Shown piece after piece: positions 1 to 8,318 of a stretch of 35,222 nucleotides of DNA. The translations under genes and the position numbers were made by a program. The DNA is from Bacteroidia bacterium (lineage in GTDB: Bacteria; Bacteroidota; Bacteroidia; Bacteroidales; Azobacteroidaceae), in assembly GCA_025996865.1 (NCBI GenBank), contig BNTV01000046.1, forward strand, positions 1-35,222, given 5' to 3'. Within the stretch, counting starts at the first letter, position 1. The number at the start of each line of letters is the position of its first letter. A model generated the notes under the pieces. It did not search any database, was not told where the DNA came from, and was given only the letters and a program-made list of their open reading frames with translations.

Positions 1-1
1 G

Positions 2-91
2 GACAAGGGAAAGATTATTGAAGATTCTTCGCTTATAAACAACGAATTAAGAGAAAAACTGAATAATTATTTTAGATTGCAGGAAAGATGA
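2..91 (+). CDS. C-terminal end of an unidentified protein (5'-truncated by window edge)
   Basis: An open frame runs from the window edge to a TGA at 89-91 and gives the last 29 residues of a protein, beginning DKGKIIEDSSLINNELREKL. The D-x-G-K-I-I pattern followed by a short charged helix resembles the last strand and helix of AhpC/TlpA thioredoxin-fold proteins, but the piece is too short to assign. The next reading frame starts inside its stop codon (ATGA at 88-91), so the two were translationally coupled. Its neighbour is itself a thioredoxin-like remnant, which makes a redox-protein identity plausible. That identity is inference only. Confidence 0.45.
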   Translation, partial: DKGKIIEDSSLINNELREKLNNYFRLQER

Positions 92-406
92 GTAAATATC
101 TAAAATTTTCCATTTTTTATTTTTTTTGTCTATATTGTATAGCTTATGGAATTTTTACTTTCATCTTTATTAATCTCTTCTGCCCCCAAAAAGCAAATTG
201 CCGATTTTTACTCAAATCAAAATTTAATCCAATTTGATAATGTGCAATTTTTGGTAGATGAAGATTTTAGAATATCCAATCATTTTGGCGTGCGTACAAT
301 TCCAACTATTTTTTTGTATAATGCGGATAAAAAATTAATATTCAAACATAATGGTGAGATTAAAATACAAACTCTGATTAATAGAATAAGTAATAATGTC
401 AATTAA
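88..406 (+). pseudogene. Frameshifted membrane-anchored thioredoxin-like protein
   Basis: The ATG at 88 opens a frame that codes for a hydrophobic N-terminus (MSKYLKFSIFYFFCLYC) and runs to LFCP near 175-186, after which it soon stops. From about 188 the +1 frame takes over with KKQIADFY and continues to a TAA at 404-406. The second part has the thioredoxin C-terminal half: a strand VQFLVDEDF, a cis-proline loop VRTIPTIFLY, then DKKLIFKHNGEI. The switch lies at a run of five C and five A (183-192), exactly where a CPxC active site would be expected, so the redox motif is destroyed. The likely original was an N-terminally anchored thioredoxin partner of the peptide exporter that follows. It could instead be a sequencing error in the homopolymer, although the neighbouring gene is also broken. 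Confidence 0.6.
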
Positions 407-769
407 AAAAAATCACAAGAAATTTTTTGTTCGTCAACACGGCGAACTGATGGCGGTCATAACCATCGGCAACATGATTATATCTTCAACGGCAAATCTT
501 TCGACCGTTTTTACGAGTTTATCAAGGCCAAACCCGAATTTGAGGAAATGGACAATCTACCGGAAATCAAGGAAAAACCTGAAGATGCGCATTTGCAAAT
601 CAACAATTTGTCTTTCCGGTTTATTGGCCGAAAAAAACTATTTGAACACATTTCCATGGAAATCAAAAAAGGTGAAATCGTCACCCTTTTCGGTGAAATC
701 GGTTCGGGTAAAAGCACGTTAATCCAAACTCATGGTTACTCACCGAATGTCTCTTGCCGAAATTTCTAA
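396..769 (+). pseudogene. C39-peptidase ABC exporter with internal deletion, frameshift and 3' truncation
   Basis: The frame opening at ATG 396 starts MSIKKNHKKFFVRQH, which matches the N-terminus of C39-peptidase ABC exporters just before the catalytic cysteine (consensus RQHD..DCG). It then jumps directly to GELMAVITIGNMIISSTANL, which looks like the last transmembrane helix of the same family. Near 500 the frame shifts by one: SFDRFYEFIKAKPEFE (linker) follows, then the nucleotide-binding domain up to the Walker A GEIGSGKST at about 697-720. After LIQ the homology ends and a stop follows at 767-769. Missing are the peptidase core, most of the membrane domain, the ABC signature and Walker B. 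The family cleaves double-glycine leader peptides and exports bacteriocin-like peptides. This copy cannot function. The start overlaps the end of the thioredoxin remnant, as in an operon. Confidence 0.7.
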
Positions 770-857
770 TCGAGTGTATTTTTTATGAATGGAGCGATAA
801 CTGGGCACAAAGGCTGATTGACAGGTTCTTGAATCCAATCAGGAAGGTAATGCGGCG
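721..857 (+). other. Unassigned coding-like remnant downstream of the exporter fragment
   Basis: In the frame of position 721 an open stretch runs to a TAG at 859-861 and ends with WAQRLIDRFLNPIRKVMRR, a basic amphipathic tail typical of a protein C-terminus. It has no start codon of its own and is not continuous with the ABC fragment, which is in another frame. It is probably the last piece of a further deleted gene. I do not recognise the family. Confidence 0.25.
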
Positions 858-886
858 GTAGAGACAGGACATTGTCCTGTCTCTAC
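858..886 (+). repeat. Perfect 29-bp palindrome (14-bp arms, 1-base centre)
   Basis: The left arm GTAGAGACAGGACA (858-871) is the exact reverse complement of TGTCCTGTCTCTAC (873-886), with a single T between. It lies in non-coding DNA between the decayed exporter and the DUF349 promoter. There is no T-run after it, so it is not a typical intrinsic terminator on the plus strand. The form resembles interspersed REP-like palindromes. Confidence 0.85.
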
Positions 887-941
887 AGAACCCATTCTGA
901 AATTTTTTCTCCAAATAATCGTTAAATTCAAAAAAAATTCA

Positions 942-949
942 TAGCTTTG
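942..949 (+). promoter_or_regulatory. Bacteroidota -7 box for the DUF349 gene
   Basis: TAGCTTTG fits the TAnnTTTG consensus and lies 44 bases before the ATG at 994. No TTTG is seen at the -33 position. Confidence 0.45.
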
Positions 950-993
950 TAAGTTATAAATTCAGATAGTTCTATCTATAAATATTGTGTGCT

Positions 994-3036
994 ATGAGTA
1001 AACTTCTTGATTCGGAACGCCTTGAAAATGAAAACGCATCCGAAGAAATTAAAACGGTCGCTATTTCGGAAGAAAATGCGGAGAAATCTGTTGACGTCGA
1101 TGCCGACGAAAGTATTAATGTAGAAACGCCGGTTGAATCTGTCGCCGAAAGTTCGGTTGAACAAATTTCTGAAATCGAAGCCCCTGCGGAAGCTCCCGTT
1201 CCACAGGAAACTTTACCGGAAGAAAAACCGGAAGTTCCCGACGAAGAGGATCAGGAGTTGACGGTAGAACCGGAAGCGGACGAACCGTCTGAATTAAACA
1301 CGGTTGACCTTAATGAAATCGAAGAATTGGATAAATCACAACTTGTTGAGCAACTGGCAGAAGCTGTTCAACAGGACATCACCAATGCCATTAAAAATAA
1401 AATAGAAGCGTTGAAACAAGCTTTCTATAAACTGAAAAAAATTGAAACGGATGAAGCCCAAGAAGCCTTTATAGCCGAAGGCGGACGCGCCGAGGATTTT
1501 AAAGCGGCAGTCGATGTCATCGAAGAAAGATTAAAAGACTTATTGGTTGTTTTCCGTGAGAAAAAAGCGACTTTAATAGCGAAGGCTGACAAGATAAAAG
1601 AAGATAATCTGGTTCAGAAAAAAGCCATTATCGAAAAACTGAAAAACTTGATTGAAAGCAAAGATGATTTCTATAAAGTTTATAATGAATTTCGCAAACT
1701 CCAACAGCATTGGAAAGAAATCAAACAAGTTCCGCAAGTGGCGGTAAATGAGTTGTGGAAAGATTATCAACATTATAGTGAAAAATTCTACGATTTGTTG
1801 AAAATCAACAATGAAATGCGGGATTACGATTTCAAGAAAAACATGGAGTTAAAACAAGGACTTATCGACTCCGTGGAAAAATTGGATAGCGAAAAAGATG
1901 TTATCTCCGCTTTTTATCAATTGCAGAAATTCCATCAGGAATGGCGCGAAATAGGTCCCGTTGCCAAGGAATTACGGGAAGATATCTGGGCAAAGTTCAA
2001 AAAAGCTTCTTCCGTGATCAATAAAAAACATCAGGATCATTTCGAATCTTTGCGGGCGCTTGAACAACGGAATTTAGAAGAAAAGACCGCCATTTGCGAA
2101 GAAATGGAAGCCATTGATTATTCCAAATTGACAACTTTCAAGGAATGGGACGAACAAAACAAGCGGGTGCTCGAACTTCAGGAAAAATGGAAAACCATCG
2201 GTTTCGCTCCGAAAAAAAACAATGTGAAGATATTTGAACGTTTCAGGAAGGCATGTGATGTCTTTTTTCAGAATAAAAGCACTTTCTATAAGGGAATTAA
2301 AGAAACGATGGATACCAATCTGGAAAAGAAAAAGGCCCTTTGCGAACAAGCTGAAGCCCTGAAAGACAGCCAGGATTGGAAAGAAACTTCCGACAAAATG
2401 ATTGCTCTGCAAAAAGAATGGAAGACAGTCGGTCCGGTTTCGAGAAAATTCTCCGACGCAGTGTGGAAACGCTTTATCAGCGCTTGCGATTATTTCTTCG
2501 AACAAAAAGGTGTTCATTTCTCTTCTCAAAAATCGGAAGAAGTCGAAAACCTGAAAAAGAAAAAGGAAATTATCAAGACAATCAACGAAATTGATTTGGA
2601 TTTGTCGGCCAACGACGCTGTTTCGCAAATTCGCGAATTGATGTCCGAATGGAACAAAATCGGCTTTGTGCCGTTCCGCGAAAAAGATAAGATTTACAAA
2701 GAATATCGCGCTGCGGTGGACAAACATTTCGACCGTTTGAAAATAGACGAATCGGAAAGACGTCTGCAATCGTTCAAATCCAACCTGAACGACATTTCTT
2801 CCGGAGAAAAATCGAAAAATAAACTCTTGAGTGAACGCGAAAAACTGATGCGTACCTACGAGAGACTTAAAAATGATATTCAAACTTACGAAAATAACAT
2901 AGGCTTTTTATCTATTTCATCGAAAGGCGGCGGTGGCTTGGTAAAAGAAATGAATCGGAAAATAGACAGCCTGAAAGAGGAATTAAACCTCATCGTCAAG
3001 AAAATAGAAGTTATCGACGAGAATTTCGAGAAATGA
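994..3036 (+). CDS. DUF349 repeat protein
   Basis: A 680-residue protein. The first 115 residues are strongly acidic (Glu, Val, Pro, Asp) and probably disordered. After this come about five helical DUF349 repeats, each with a tryptophan core: HWKEIKQVP, EWREIGPV, KWKTIGFAP, EWKTVGPV and EWNKIGFVP, followed by helices ending in F/Y-x-x-A-x-D-x-F. The C-terminus is a charged coiled coil. There is no signal peptide, so it is cytoplasmic. Proteins with DUF349 repeats are common in Bacteroidota and their function is unclear. The in-frame TTG at 985 is possible, but the ATG at 994 is the better start. The stop overlaps the start of the phosphofructokinase gene (ATGA), so the two are translationally coupled. 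Confidence 0.88.
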   Translation: MSKLLDSERLENENASEEIKTVAISEENAEKSVDVDADESINVETPVESVAESSVEQISEIEAPAEAPVPQETLPEEKPEVPDEEDQELTVEPEADEPSELNTVDLNEIEELDKSQLVEQLAEAVQQDITNAIKNKIEALKQAFYKLKKIETDEAQEAFIAEGGRAEDFKAAVDVIEERLKDLLVVFREKKATLIAKADKIKEDNLVQKKAIIEKLKNLIESKDDFYKVYNEFRKLQQHWKEIKQVPQVAVNELWKDYQHYSEKFYDLLKINNEMRDYDFKKNMELKQGLIDSVEKLDSEKDVISAFYQLQKFHQEWREIGPVAKELREDIWAKFKKASSVINKKHQDHFESLRALEQRNLEEKTAICEEMEAIDYSKLTTFKEWDEQNKRVLELQEKWKTIGFAPKKNNVKIFERFRKACDVFFQNKSTFYKGIKETMDTNLEKKKALCEQAEALKDSQDWKETSDKMIALQKEWKTVGPVSRKFSDAVWKRFISACDYFFEQKGVHFSSQKSEEVENLKKKKEIIKTINEIDLDLSANDAVSQIRELMSEWNKIGFVPFREKDKIYKEYRAAVDKHFDRLKIDESERRLQSFKSNLNDISSGEKSKNKLLSEREKLMRTYERLKNDIQTYENNIGFLSISSKGGGGLVKEMNRKIDSLKEELNLIVKKIEVIDENFEK

Positions 3037-4049
3037 AAATAGGAATTTTATCATCTGGAGGAGATTGTCCGGGGATAAATGCGACAATCAGAGGAGTCGG
3101 CAAGACAGCCCTTAACCATTTCGGAATGGAAGTGGTGGGTATTCATTATGGTTTCCAAGGTTTACTCAACAGAAATTATACTCCCTTAGGTGATAAAAAA
3201 TTATCCGGCTTATTGAATTTAGGCGGAACTATTTTAGGGACTTCACGGGAAAAACCTTTCCGACAAATGCTGGAAAGCGGCGACAACGAGAAACCGAAGG
3301 CCCTTATTAAAAATTACAAAGCCTTAGGGCTTGATTGCTTAGTCTGTATCGGGGGAAACGGTACGCAAAAAACCGCCTATCAAGTTTCACAGCTCGGACT
3401 CAATATTATCGGAATACCTAAAACCATCGACAACGATGTGTTCGGAACGGACATCACTTTCGGCTTCGACTCGGCGGTGCACATCGCTACGGAAGCCATT
3501 GACCGCCTGCACTCGACGGCTTCTTCCCACAACCGCGTAATGGTTATTGAATTAATGGGACACAAAGCCGGTTGGATTGCGCTTCACGCAGGAATGGCCG
3601 GAGGTGCCGACGTTATCCTTTTACCTGAATTAGGTTGCGATATTGACAAAGTAAATAAAGCCATCCTGAAACGGTCAAAAAAAGGGAAACCTTATTCAAT
3701 TGTAGTCGTAGGAGAAGGTTTGAAATTGGACGGAATTGCAGGAAATCCGGCTTCCCGCCTTTCGAAGCAAATCTACGCCGGAACGCAAATCGAAACACGT
3801 GAAACCGTTTTGGGATATGTTCAAAGAGGCGGAAGCCCTTCGGCGTATGACCGCAATTTAGCCACCCGTCTGGGTGGCTATGCTACCGAACTGATTTCCA
3901 AAGGTGTGTTTGGTCAAATGGTTTCTATCGTTAACGGGCAAATCACTTCTTTGCCTTTGATTGAGGTTGCCGGGAAAACAAAGCTGGTTACTCCCGATAA
4001 TGACTTGATTTTGCAGGGAGAAAGGATGGGAATTTCGTTTGGGGTTTGA
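3033..4049 (+). CDS. pfkA: 6-phosphofructokinase (variant GGNGT clade)
   Basis: A 338-residue enzyme of the phosphofructokinase family, which phosphorylates fructose 6-phosphate to the 1,6-bisphosphate in glycolysis. Visible motifs are the N-terminal GGDCPGINATIRG loop, the donor-binding GGNGT (N109), the catalytic TIDND (131-135, proton acceptor D133) and MGHKAGW (175-181). In E. coli PfkA the corresponding donor loop is GGDGS, with the aspartate near the magnesium, and the fructose-phosphate loop is MGR. Here these are Asn and His. From memory the same changes occur in a clade of clostridial and Bacteroidota enzymes, so this looks inherited, not a defect. Whether the donor is ATP or pyrophosphate cannot be settled by eye. 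It overlaps the DUF349 gene by 4 bases and probably shares its promoter. Confidence 0.9.
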   Translation: MKIGILSSGGDCPGINATIRGVGKTALNHFGMEVVGIHYGFQGLLNRNYTPLGDKKLSGLLNLGGTILGTSREKPFRQMLESGDNEKPKALIKNYKALGLDCLVCIGGNGTQKTAYQVSQLGLNIIGIPKTIDNDVFGTDITFGFDSAVHIATEAIDRLHSTASSHNRVMVIELMGHKAGWIALHAGMAGGADVILLPELGCDIDKVNKAILKRSKKGKPYSIVVVGEGLKLDGIAGNPASRLSKQIYAGTQIETRETVLGYVQRGGSPSAYDRNLATRLGGYATELISKGVFGQMVSIVNGQITSLPLIEVAGKTKLVTPDNDLILQGERMGISFGV

Positions 4050-4087
4050 AGCCGCCACACCTCTCCAAAAGCCGCAGGCGACCGCTT

Positions 4088-5404
4088 TCAGACAACCTCA
4101 GCCTTCTGCGTTTTTTTACCGGCTTTTTTCGGAGCAACTTCCAAATCCTTTTTCAATCGCTTGATTTCCTCTTCCTGATTAAGAATCGTCGTCAACAAAG
4201 CATTCAGTTCCTCATTTTCAATATTCTCAGGGAATTGGCTTTGTACGCGGTCGATAAAATCGCTCAAAACATTCATGTAGTTGTTGAAAGCGTCGTAAGC
4301 ATTTTCGTAGGGACTATACACGCTCGGACCGGGAAAGAGCTTGGTACTCATAAAATTGAAGTGATTGCTGGCTTGCAGGTAATCCCAATCTTGCAGGATT
4401 CTCCGGTCTCTCGTCAAACGAACGCGCTCGCCTATTCCGTACAATTTGGAAATGGCTTCCCGTTGCAACACATTTCCCGTCCACGAACTGATGTCTTTTT
4501 CTTCTCCCGTCCACGAATAAGGGTAAGGTACCACTAATTCCCCAACCGGCTTCAGCATGTTGGTTATTTCCGAAGGTGTAGAAAATCCGATTCCTTTAGC
4601 CAAAGCAAAGCGCGGAATGGCCTTGAAAAACTCGAAAATCCCTGTTTCGGCAAGCTGCAAGCTACCGAGGACCTCATAATTCAACCCGATGTTGAACAAT
4701 TGTTCCGATTCGGACGTCGCGGCTATCCAGTTGACTAACTTATCCGAAACCAAAGGATATTCACTCCAGTCGTAATTCGAAAAACGGAACGAAATATCAT
4801 CGCTGTATTTCATGTTGCGCGTCAGCAGTTTCAACTTGGGACGGGCTGCAGAAGCATATAGATAGTTCGGGCTTTTCCATCCTAATACATGTTTTGCACC
4901 TTCAACCATCATCGTTTTATAGCCCATCGCATATACCAATTCAGCGATTTCATCGGAATAAATCAGTTCGGTGTTGCGGAAAACTTTGGGCGTTTGTCCA
5001 AACAGAAGCTGTATTTTTTCGGTATGCTTTTGGACTTGATTCCGGAATTCTTCCGGATCTTCCAATGAAGCAAGCGAATGGTCGTAAGTCTCCGCCAAAA
5101 ACTCAACACAGCCGGTTTTGGCCAGTTCCTTGAAACCGTCAATCACTTCCGGAACGTGTATTTCCATCTGTTCCAATGCAATTCCCGAAACAGAAAACGC
5201 TACTTTGAATTTTCCCTGATATTCCTTGATCAAATCCAACAAAAGGGCATTGGCGGGAAGATATGAACGATTAGCGATTCCCCGGATAATATCCTCATTG
5301 GAAAAATCATCATAATAATAGTGATCGCTCCCAATATCAAAAAAGCGATAACGTTTCAACCGGAACGGTTGATGTACCTGAAAATAAAAACAAATGGTCT
5401 TCAT
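4088..5404 (-). CDS. Glycoside hydrolase family 57 alpha-glucan enzyme
   Basis: A 438-residue cytoplasmic protein without signal peptide. It begins MKTICFYFQVHQPFRLK, where the HQP motif is GH57 conserved region 1. It continues with AFSVSGIALEQ and VEFLAETYDHS, and with FRNTELIYSDEIAE, whose Glu is the likely nucleophile. GH57 enzymes cleave or transfer alpha-1,4-glucan, and this type is usually called alpha-amylase and acts on glycogen or maltodextrin. The last 40 residues are a lysine-rich tail. An earlier in-frame GTG at 5440 overlaps a -7 box (5440-5447), so the ATG at 5404 is the better start. The gene faces the phosphofructokinase tail to tail, 38 bases apart. Confidence 0.88.
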   Translation of the reverse strand: MKTICFYFQVHQPFRLKRYRFFDIGSDHYYYDDFSNEDIIRGIANRSYLPANALLLDLIKEYQGKFKVAFSVSGIALEQMEIHVPEVIDGFKELAKTGCVEFLAETYDHSLASLEDPEEFRNQVQKHTEKIQLLFGQTPKVFRNTELIYSDEIAELVYAMGYKTMMVEGAKHVLGWKSPNYLYASAARPKLKLLTRNMKYSDDISFRFSNYDWSEYPLVSDKLVNWIAATSESEQLFNIGLNYEVLGSLQLAETGIFEFFKAIPRFALAKGIGFSTPSEITNMLKPVGELVVPYPYSWTGEEKDISSWTGNVLQREAISKLYGIGERVRLTRDRRILQDWDYLQASNHFNFMSTKLFPGPSVYSPYENAYDAFNNYMNVLSDFIDRVQSQFPENIENEELNALLTTILNQEEEIKRLKKDLEVAPKKAGKKTQKAEVV

Positions 5405-5439
5405 GGGTAAAAAATTTTCGTTAAAGTATAAACTACGCA

Positions 5440-5447
5440 CAAAGATA
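5440..5447 (-). promoter_or_regulatory. Bacteroidota -7 box for the GH57 gene
   Basis: On the minus strand this reads TATCTTTG, an exact TAnnTTTG match, 36 bases before the ATG at 5404. No TTTG is seen at -33. It lies at the foot of an inverted repeat (5451-5529). Confidence 0.5.
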
Positions 5448-5450
5448 GAA

Positions 5451-5529
5451 AATAATTGAGAATTGAGAATTGAAAATTGAAAAATATTTTCATCCCTTAA
5501 CTCTCAATTCTCAATTCTCAACTCTCAAT
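5451..5529. repeat. Long imperfect inverted repeat built of AATTGAG units
   Basis: The left half (from AATAATTGAGA at 5451) is made of repeated AATTGA(G/A) units, and the right half (about 5502 onward) of the reverse complement CTCAATT units. Arms of about 32 bases pair with three or so mismatches around a loop near 5485-5500. It separates the lptD-like stop from the GH57 promoter and may end the lptD transcript. Confidence 0.65.
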
Positions 5530-5533
5530 TATT

Positions 5534-8305
5534 TCATTCTCCCCAATTCATTCTATCCCTGTAATTGCTGCTCTGTGAATACTTCAAATCCTTCAATAGC
5601 GAAGAACTTACGGAGATCATGAAGTTGTAGGATTGATAAGGGCCTATGGGAATGATACTTGCAGTCATTTGCCAACAGTGCATCTTGCGGGTAATGTTGC
5701 ATTGCATCGTAGCAAACCGTTTGTTATCGAAATCATAAGAGGTGGAAAAAGAAAAATCCCATCCTTTGGTTGGGGAAATACTTCCGGAAATACCTAAAGT
5801 TTGATTAAACTGGTAATCGTATTCCCGTTTTTCTTTGTTGAATGTTCCATACCCGTATCCCAAAGAATAGTTGAGAGACAAATTCCAAGGGATATTCGTT
5901 AAAAAATAACCATCTTCGTCATAGTCTCCTTCCGTTTTTTTTGTTTTTCGCAAGGAACCGGATTCCTGTGAATTTTCGTCGTTCGGATTGTTCAACAAGT
6001 CATTGTCTTCATCATCCAAAGGATTTCCGTCCTCATCCGTTGGGTTGTTCTTGGTGCTTGTCTTCTCTTTTTTCCCGAACCATTTTTTAATAACATCGTT
6101 ATTAAAACTGTATGAATAACCGGTCGAAGTTCCTTTGAACCGCCCGAATCCTTTACCGATACCCCACCGTAATTCATTAATAGGCCGCCCGTTTTCGCCA
6201 TATTTATAGGAATCAAAAACCCCGCTGAGACTCAATGTTTGACCCAATATTTTGAGGCGGATGGAAGCGGATAAATCCGACCAGTTCATAGAATCCGCCA
6301 GAAAATTATAGCTCATGCCCAAACTTAAATTATCGATAAGGGTGATTTTCCGGGTCGAATCGGTTCCGGCAATGGGAATTTTCGCCTCTAAATTGTTGTT
6401 AATAGAGAAATTAATAGACGCAGATTTGCCGTTACCCGGCAATCCCAGGCGGCTATCATAATAAGCATAAGATATCGTATCCATTTTCGTTCCGTTTGGA
6501 ATATATTCCTGACCGTAGTAATTACCCCATTTCGATATGTTCGGCGCACCCGAAAAACTCACAGAGGGCGTCAAAACATGACGTATCTGGACGCCTTTCG
6601 TCCATTTTCCGAGTATAGACCAGGGTTTATACATACCGTATAATTTCGTATTGGCGCTTAGGCTTCCGCCAAACTGGTTATGTATCCAAAGAAAGCCGTT
6701 CTCTGCATCAGGATCGTAAACTGTCCTGTTTGCAACTGTATCGTATCTCATCTTGCTTGTATAACTCCAGGTCGCCCCATAATTGACCGAAGGGCTGACT
6801 GTAATGTATTTCATCAAATTAAAAGAAGCGGACAGCGGAATACTATGAGTCATCTTGTTGTTCCATTTGAGTAAATTGGCTTTTTGAGAAAACTCACGTT
6901 CTTTGATGCTGCCGCTGCTGTTTGTCAAATTACCGGTATAGCTCATGTTGATTTTTTCGTACCATTTTTGTTCGCCGACTTGCTCTTTCCTTTTGAAAGG
7001 GTAAAGCTGACTCATAGCAATCGCTACATTGGGAAATGAAACACTTAAAGTCGTATCCCTCGAAACCTGGCTGATGGAAAAATTACTGTTGATGGAGAAC
7101 GGTTTGGTCGGATGCCTGTAACTGTAAGTCACATTCGACGATTTCGTATTTTGGGTGCGCGACTGGTAGTCGTAGTACTGGTTGAGACTATTCAGACGGG
7201 ATTGGGAGGTGGAAAAATCAATATTGGCGCTGAAAGTGGAATGCGGATTGGCTTTCGAATCTTGAGTATGCCGCCACGACAGGCGGATATCTTGCGTCCG
7301 GCTGTAGTCGGAGTTCGGCAAGTTCTTCGTATCTTGGTCTCCTATAATCGTAACCATATATCCGGCATCAAAACTACCCGAATATTTGTATTTTTTCTTG
7401 TAAGTTGAAGCTGTATTTAATCCCCACGAACCTTTTGTGAAAATTTCCCCGGTCAGCTTCAAATCGACATAATCGCTGAAAGCAAAATAATAACCGCCAT
7501 TCCGCAAGGAAAAACCGCGCGTCATTTCATCGTCAAACGTAGGCATAATAACCCCTGAAGAATAGTCTTTTGTGAAGGGAAAAAAACCGTAAGGAATCGC
7601 TATCGGCAAAGGGACGTCTTCCACAACCAGATAGGCCGGTCCCGTCACCACGTTCTTTCCCGGCCTGACTTTGGCGCGGGTCAGGTGGAAATAATAATGC
7701 GGGTGGTCGTGTTCGTCGCAAGTGGTATATTTGCCGTCCAGCATATTCAGGTCTTCGTTCGGCATCCGTTTGGTTATTCCGGCGGTGACGTATCCTTCCC
7801 CTTGTTGGGTGATTACATCGTAAATGAACATCTTTTTGGTTTTGAAGTTAAAGCGCAAGCGTTTCATGTCGTACTGCTGCTCGCCTTCCTTAAAAACCGG
7901 ATATCCGAATTCTTGCCCTATGGAATCCAAACCATAAGAAGCATACATGATGCTGCTGTCGGCATCCAATTCCATGTATTCGGCGGTTAATTCGCGCGTT
8001 TGCTGTTTCACAGAGGCTTCTCCAAAAAGATAAAACATGTTTTTACCTTCGAGGATCAGGACAATTGAGTCTTTGGCGTGGGAATGGATCGGCGCGTCTA
8101 TCGCATTGGACTTGATGGAATCGGTTTTTACCGCAACGGTATCCGGTATCGCCACGACCGCTGAATCATTTGCCGTTAGGGTAGTCGAATCATTTACCGT
8201 CGTGAAGGTAGCATATTTTGGCATGTCTTGCGCTCCCGCTTTCTGCATAACAAAAAGCAGGAACAGAACGATTGCCCATAGACGATAATGACCTTTATTT
8301 AACAT
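5534..8305 (-). CDS. lptD: LptD-like LPS-assembly outer-membrane protein
   Basis: A 923-residue protein with a signal peptide (hydrophobic residues 9-20, cleavage near AGAQ). Residues 70-210 form an OstA/LptD-type N-terminal domain, with LTAEYMELDADSS and Q-x-GEGYVTAG, and KYTTCDEHDHPHYYF just after. The rest is a large beta-barrel rich in alternating Tyr, Ser and Asn strands, with an acidic Asn/Asp-rich loop near residues 740-790. In Bacteroidota this family is annotated as putative LptD, which inserts lipopolysaccharide into the outer leaflet. The usual LptD cysteine pairs are not apparent. It lies 13 bases downstream of the HD-domain gene in the same operon. An unrelated large barrel protein is the alternative, but the N-terminal motif argues against it. 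Confidence 0.82.
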   Translation of the reverse strand: MLNKGHYRLWAIVLFLLFVMQKAGAQDMPKYATFTTVNDSTTLTANDSAVVAIPDTVAVKTDSIKSNAIDAPIHSHAKDSIVLILEGKNMFYLFGEASVKQQTRELTAEYMELDADSSIMYASYGLDSIGQEFGYPVFKEGEQQYDMKRLRFNFKTKKMFIYDVITQQGEGYVTAGITKRMPNEDLNMLDGKYTTCDEHDHPHYYFHLTRAKVRPGKNVVTGPAYLVVEDVPLPIAIPYGFFPFTKDYSSGVIMPTFDDEMTRGFSLRNGGYYFAFSDYVDLKLTGEIFTKGSWGLNTASTYKKKYKYSGSFDAGYMVTIIGDQDTKNLPNSDYSRTQDIRLSWRHTQDSKANPHSTFSANIDFSTSQSRLNSLNQYYDYQSRTQNTKSSNVTYSYRHPTKPFSINSNFSISQVSRDTTLSVSFPNVAIAMSQLYPFKRKEQVGEQKWYEKINMSYTGNLTNSSGSIKEREFSQKANLLKWNNKMTHSIPLSASFNLMKYITVSPSVNYGATWSYTSKMRYDTVANRTVYDPDAENGFLWIHNQFGGSLSANTKLYGMYKPWSILGKWTKGVQIRHVLTPSVSFSGAPNISKWGNYYGQEYIPNGTKMDTISYAYYDSRLGLPGNGKSASINFSINNNLEAKIPIAGTDSTRKITLIDNLSLGMSYNFLADSMNWSDLSASIRLKILGQTLSLSGVFDSYKYGENGRPINELRWGIGKGFGRFKGTSTGYSYSFNNDVIKKWFGKKEKTSTKNNPTDEDGNPLDDEDNDLLNNPNDENSQESGSLRKTKKTEGDYDEDGYFLTNIPWNLSLNYSLGYGYGTFNKEKREYDYQFNQTLGISGSISPTKGWDFSFSTSYDFDNKRFATMQCNITRKMHCWQMTASIIPIGPYQSYNFMISVSSSLLKDLKYSQSSNYRDRMNWGE

Positions 8306-8318
8306 GCAAAAATTTCCA

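Noticed and set aside
2074..2883. A 269-codon minus-strand frame inside the DUF349 gene
   Set aside because: It is phenylalanine-rich, lacks any domain and mirrors the lysine/glutamate-rich repeats on the plus strand, so it is a shadow frame.
3859..3880. Hairpin TAGCCACCC / GGGTGGCTA with a 4-base loop in the phosphofructokinase gene
   Set aside because: It lies within conserved coding sequence far from either end and is probably chance base pairing.
4046..4537. A 163-codon plus-strand frame opposite the GH57 gene
   Set aside because: No recognisable domain, and the opposite strand codes for a clear enzyme.
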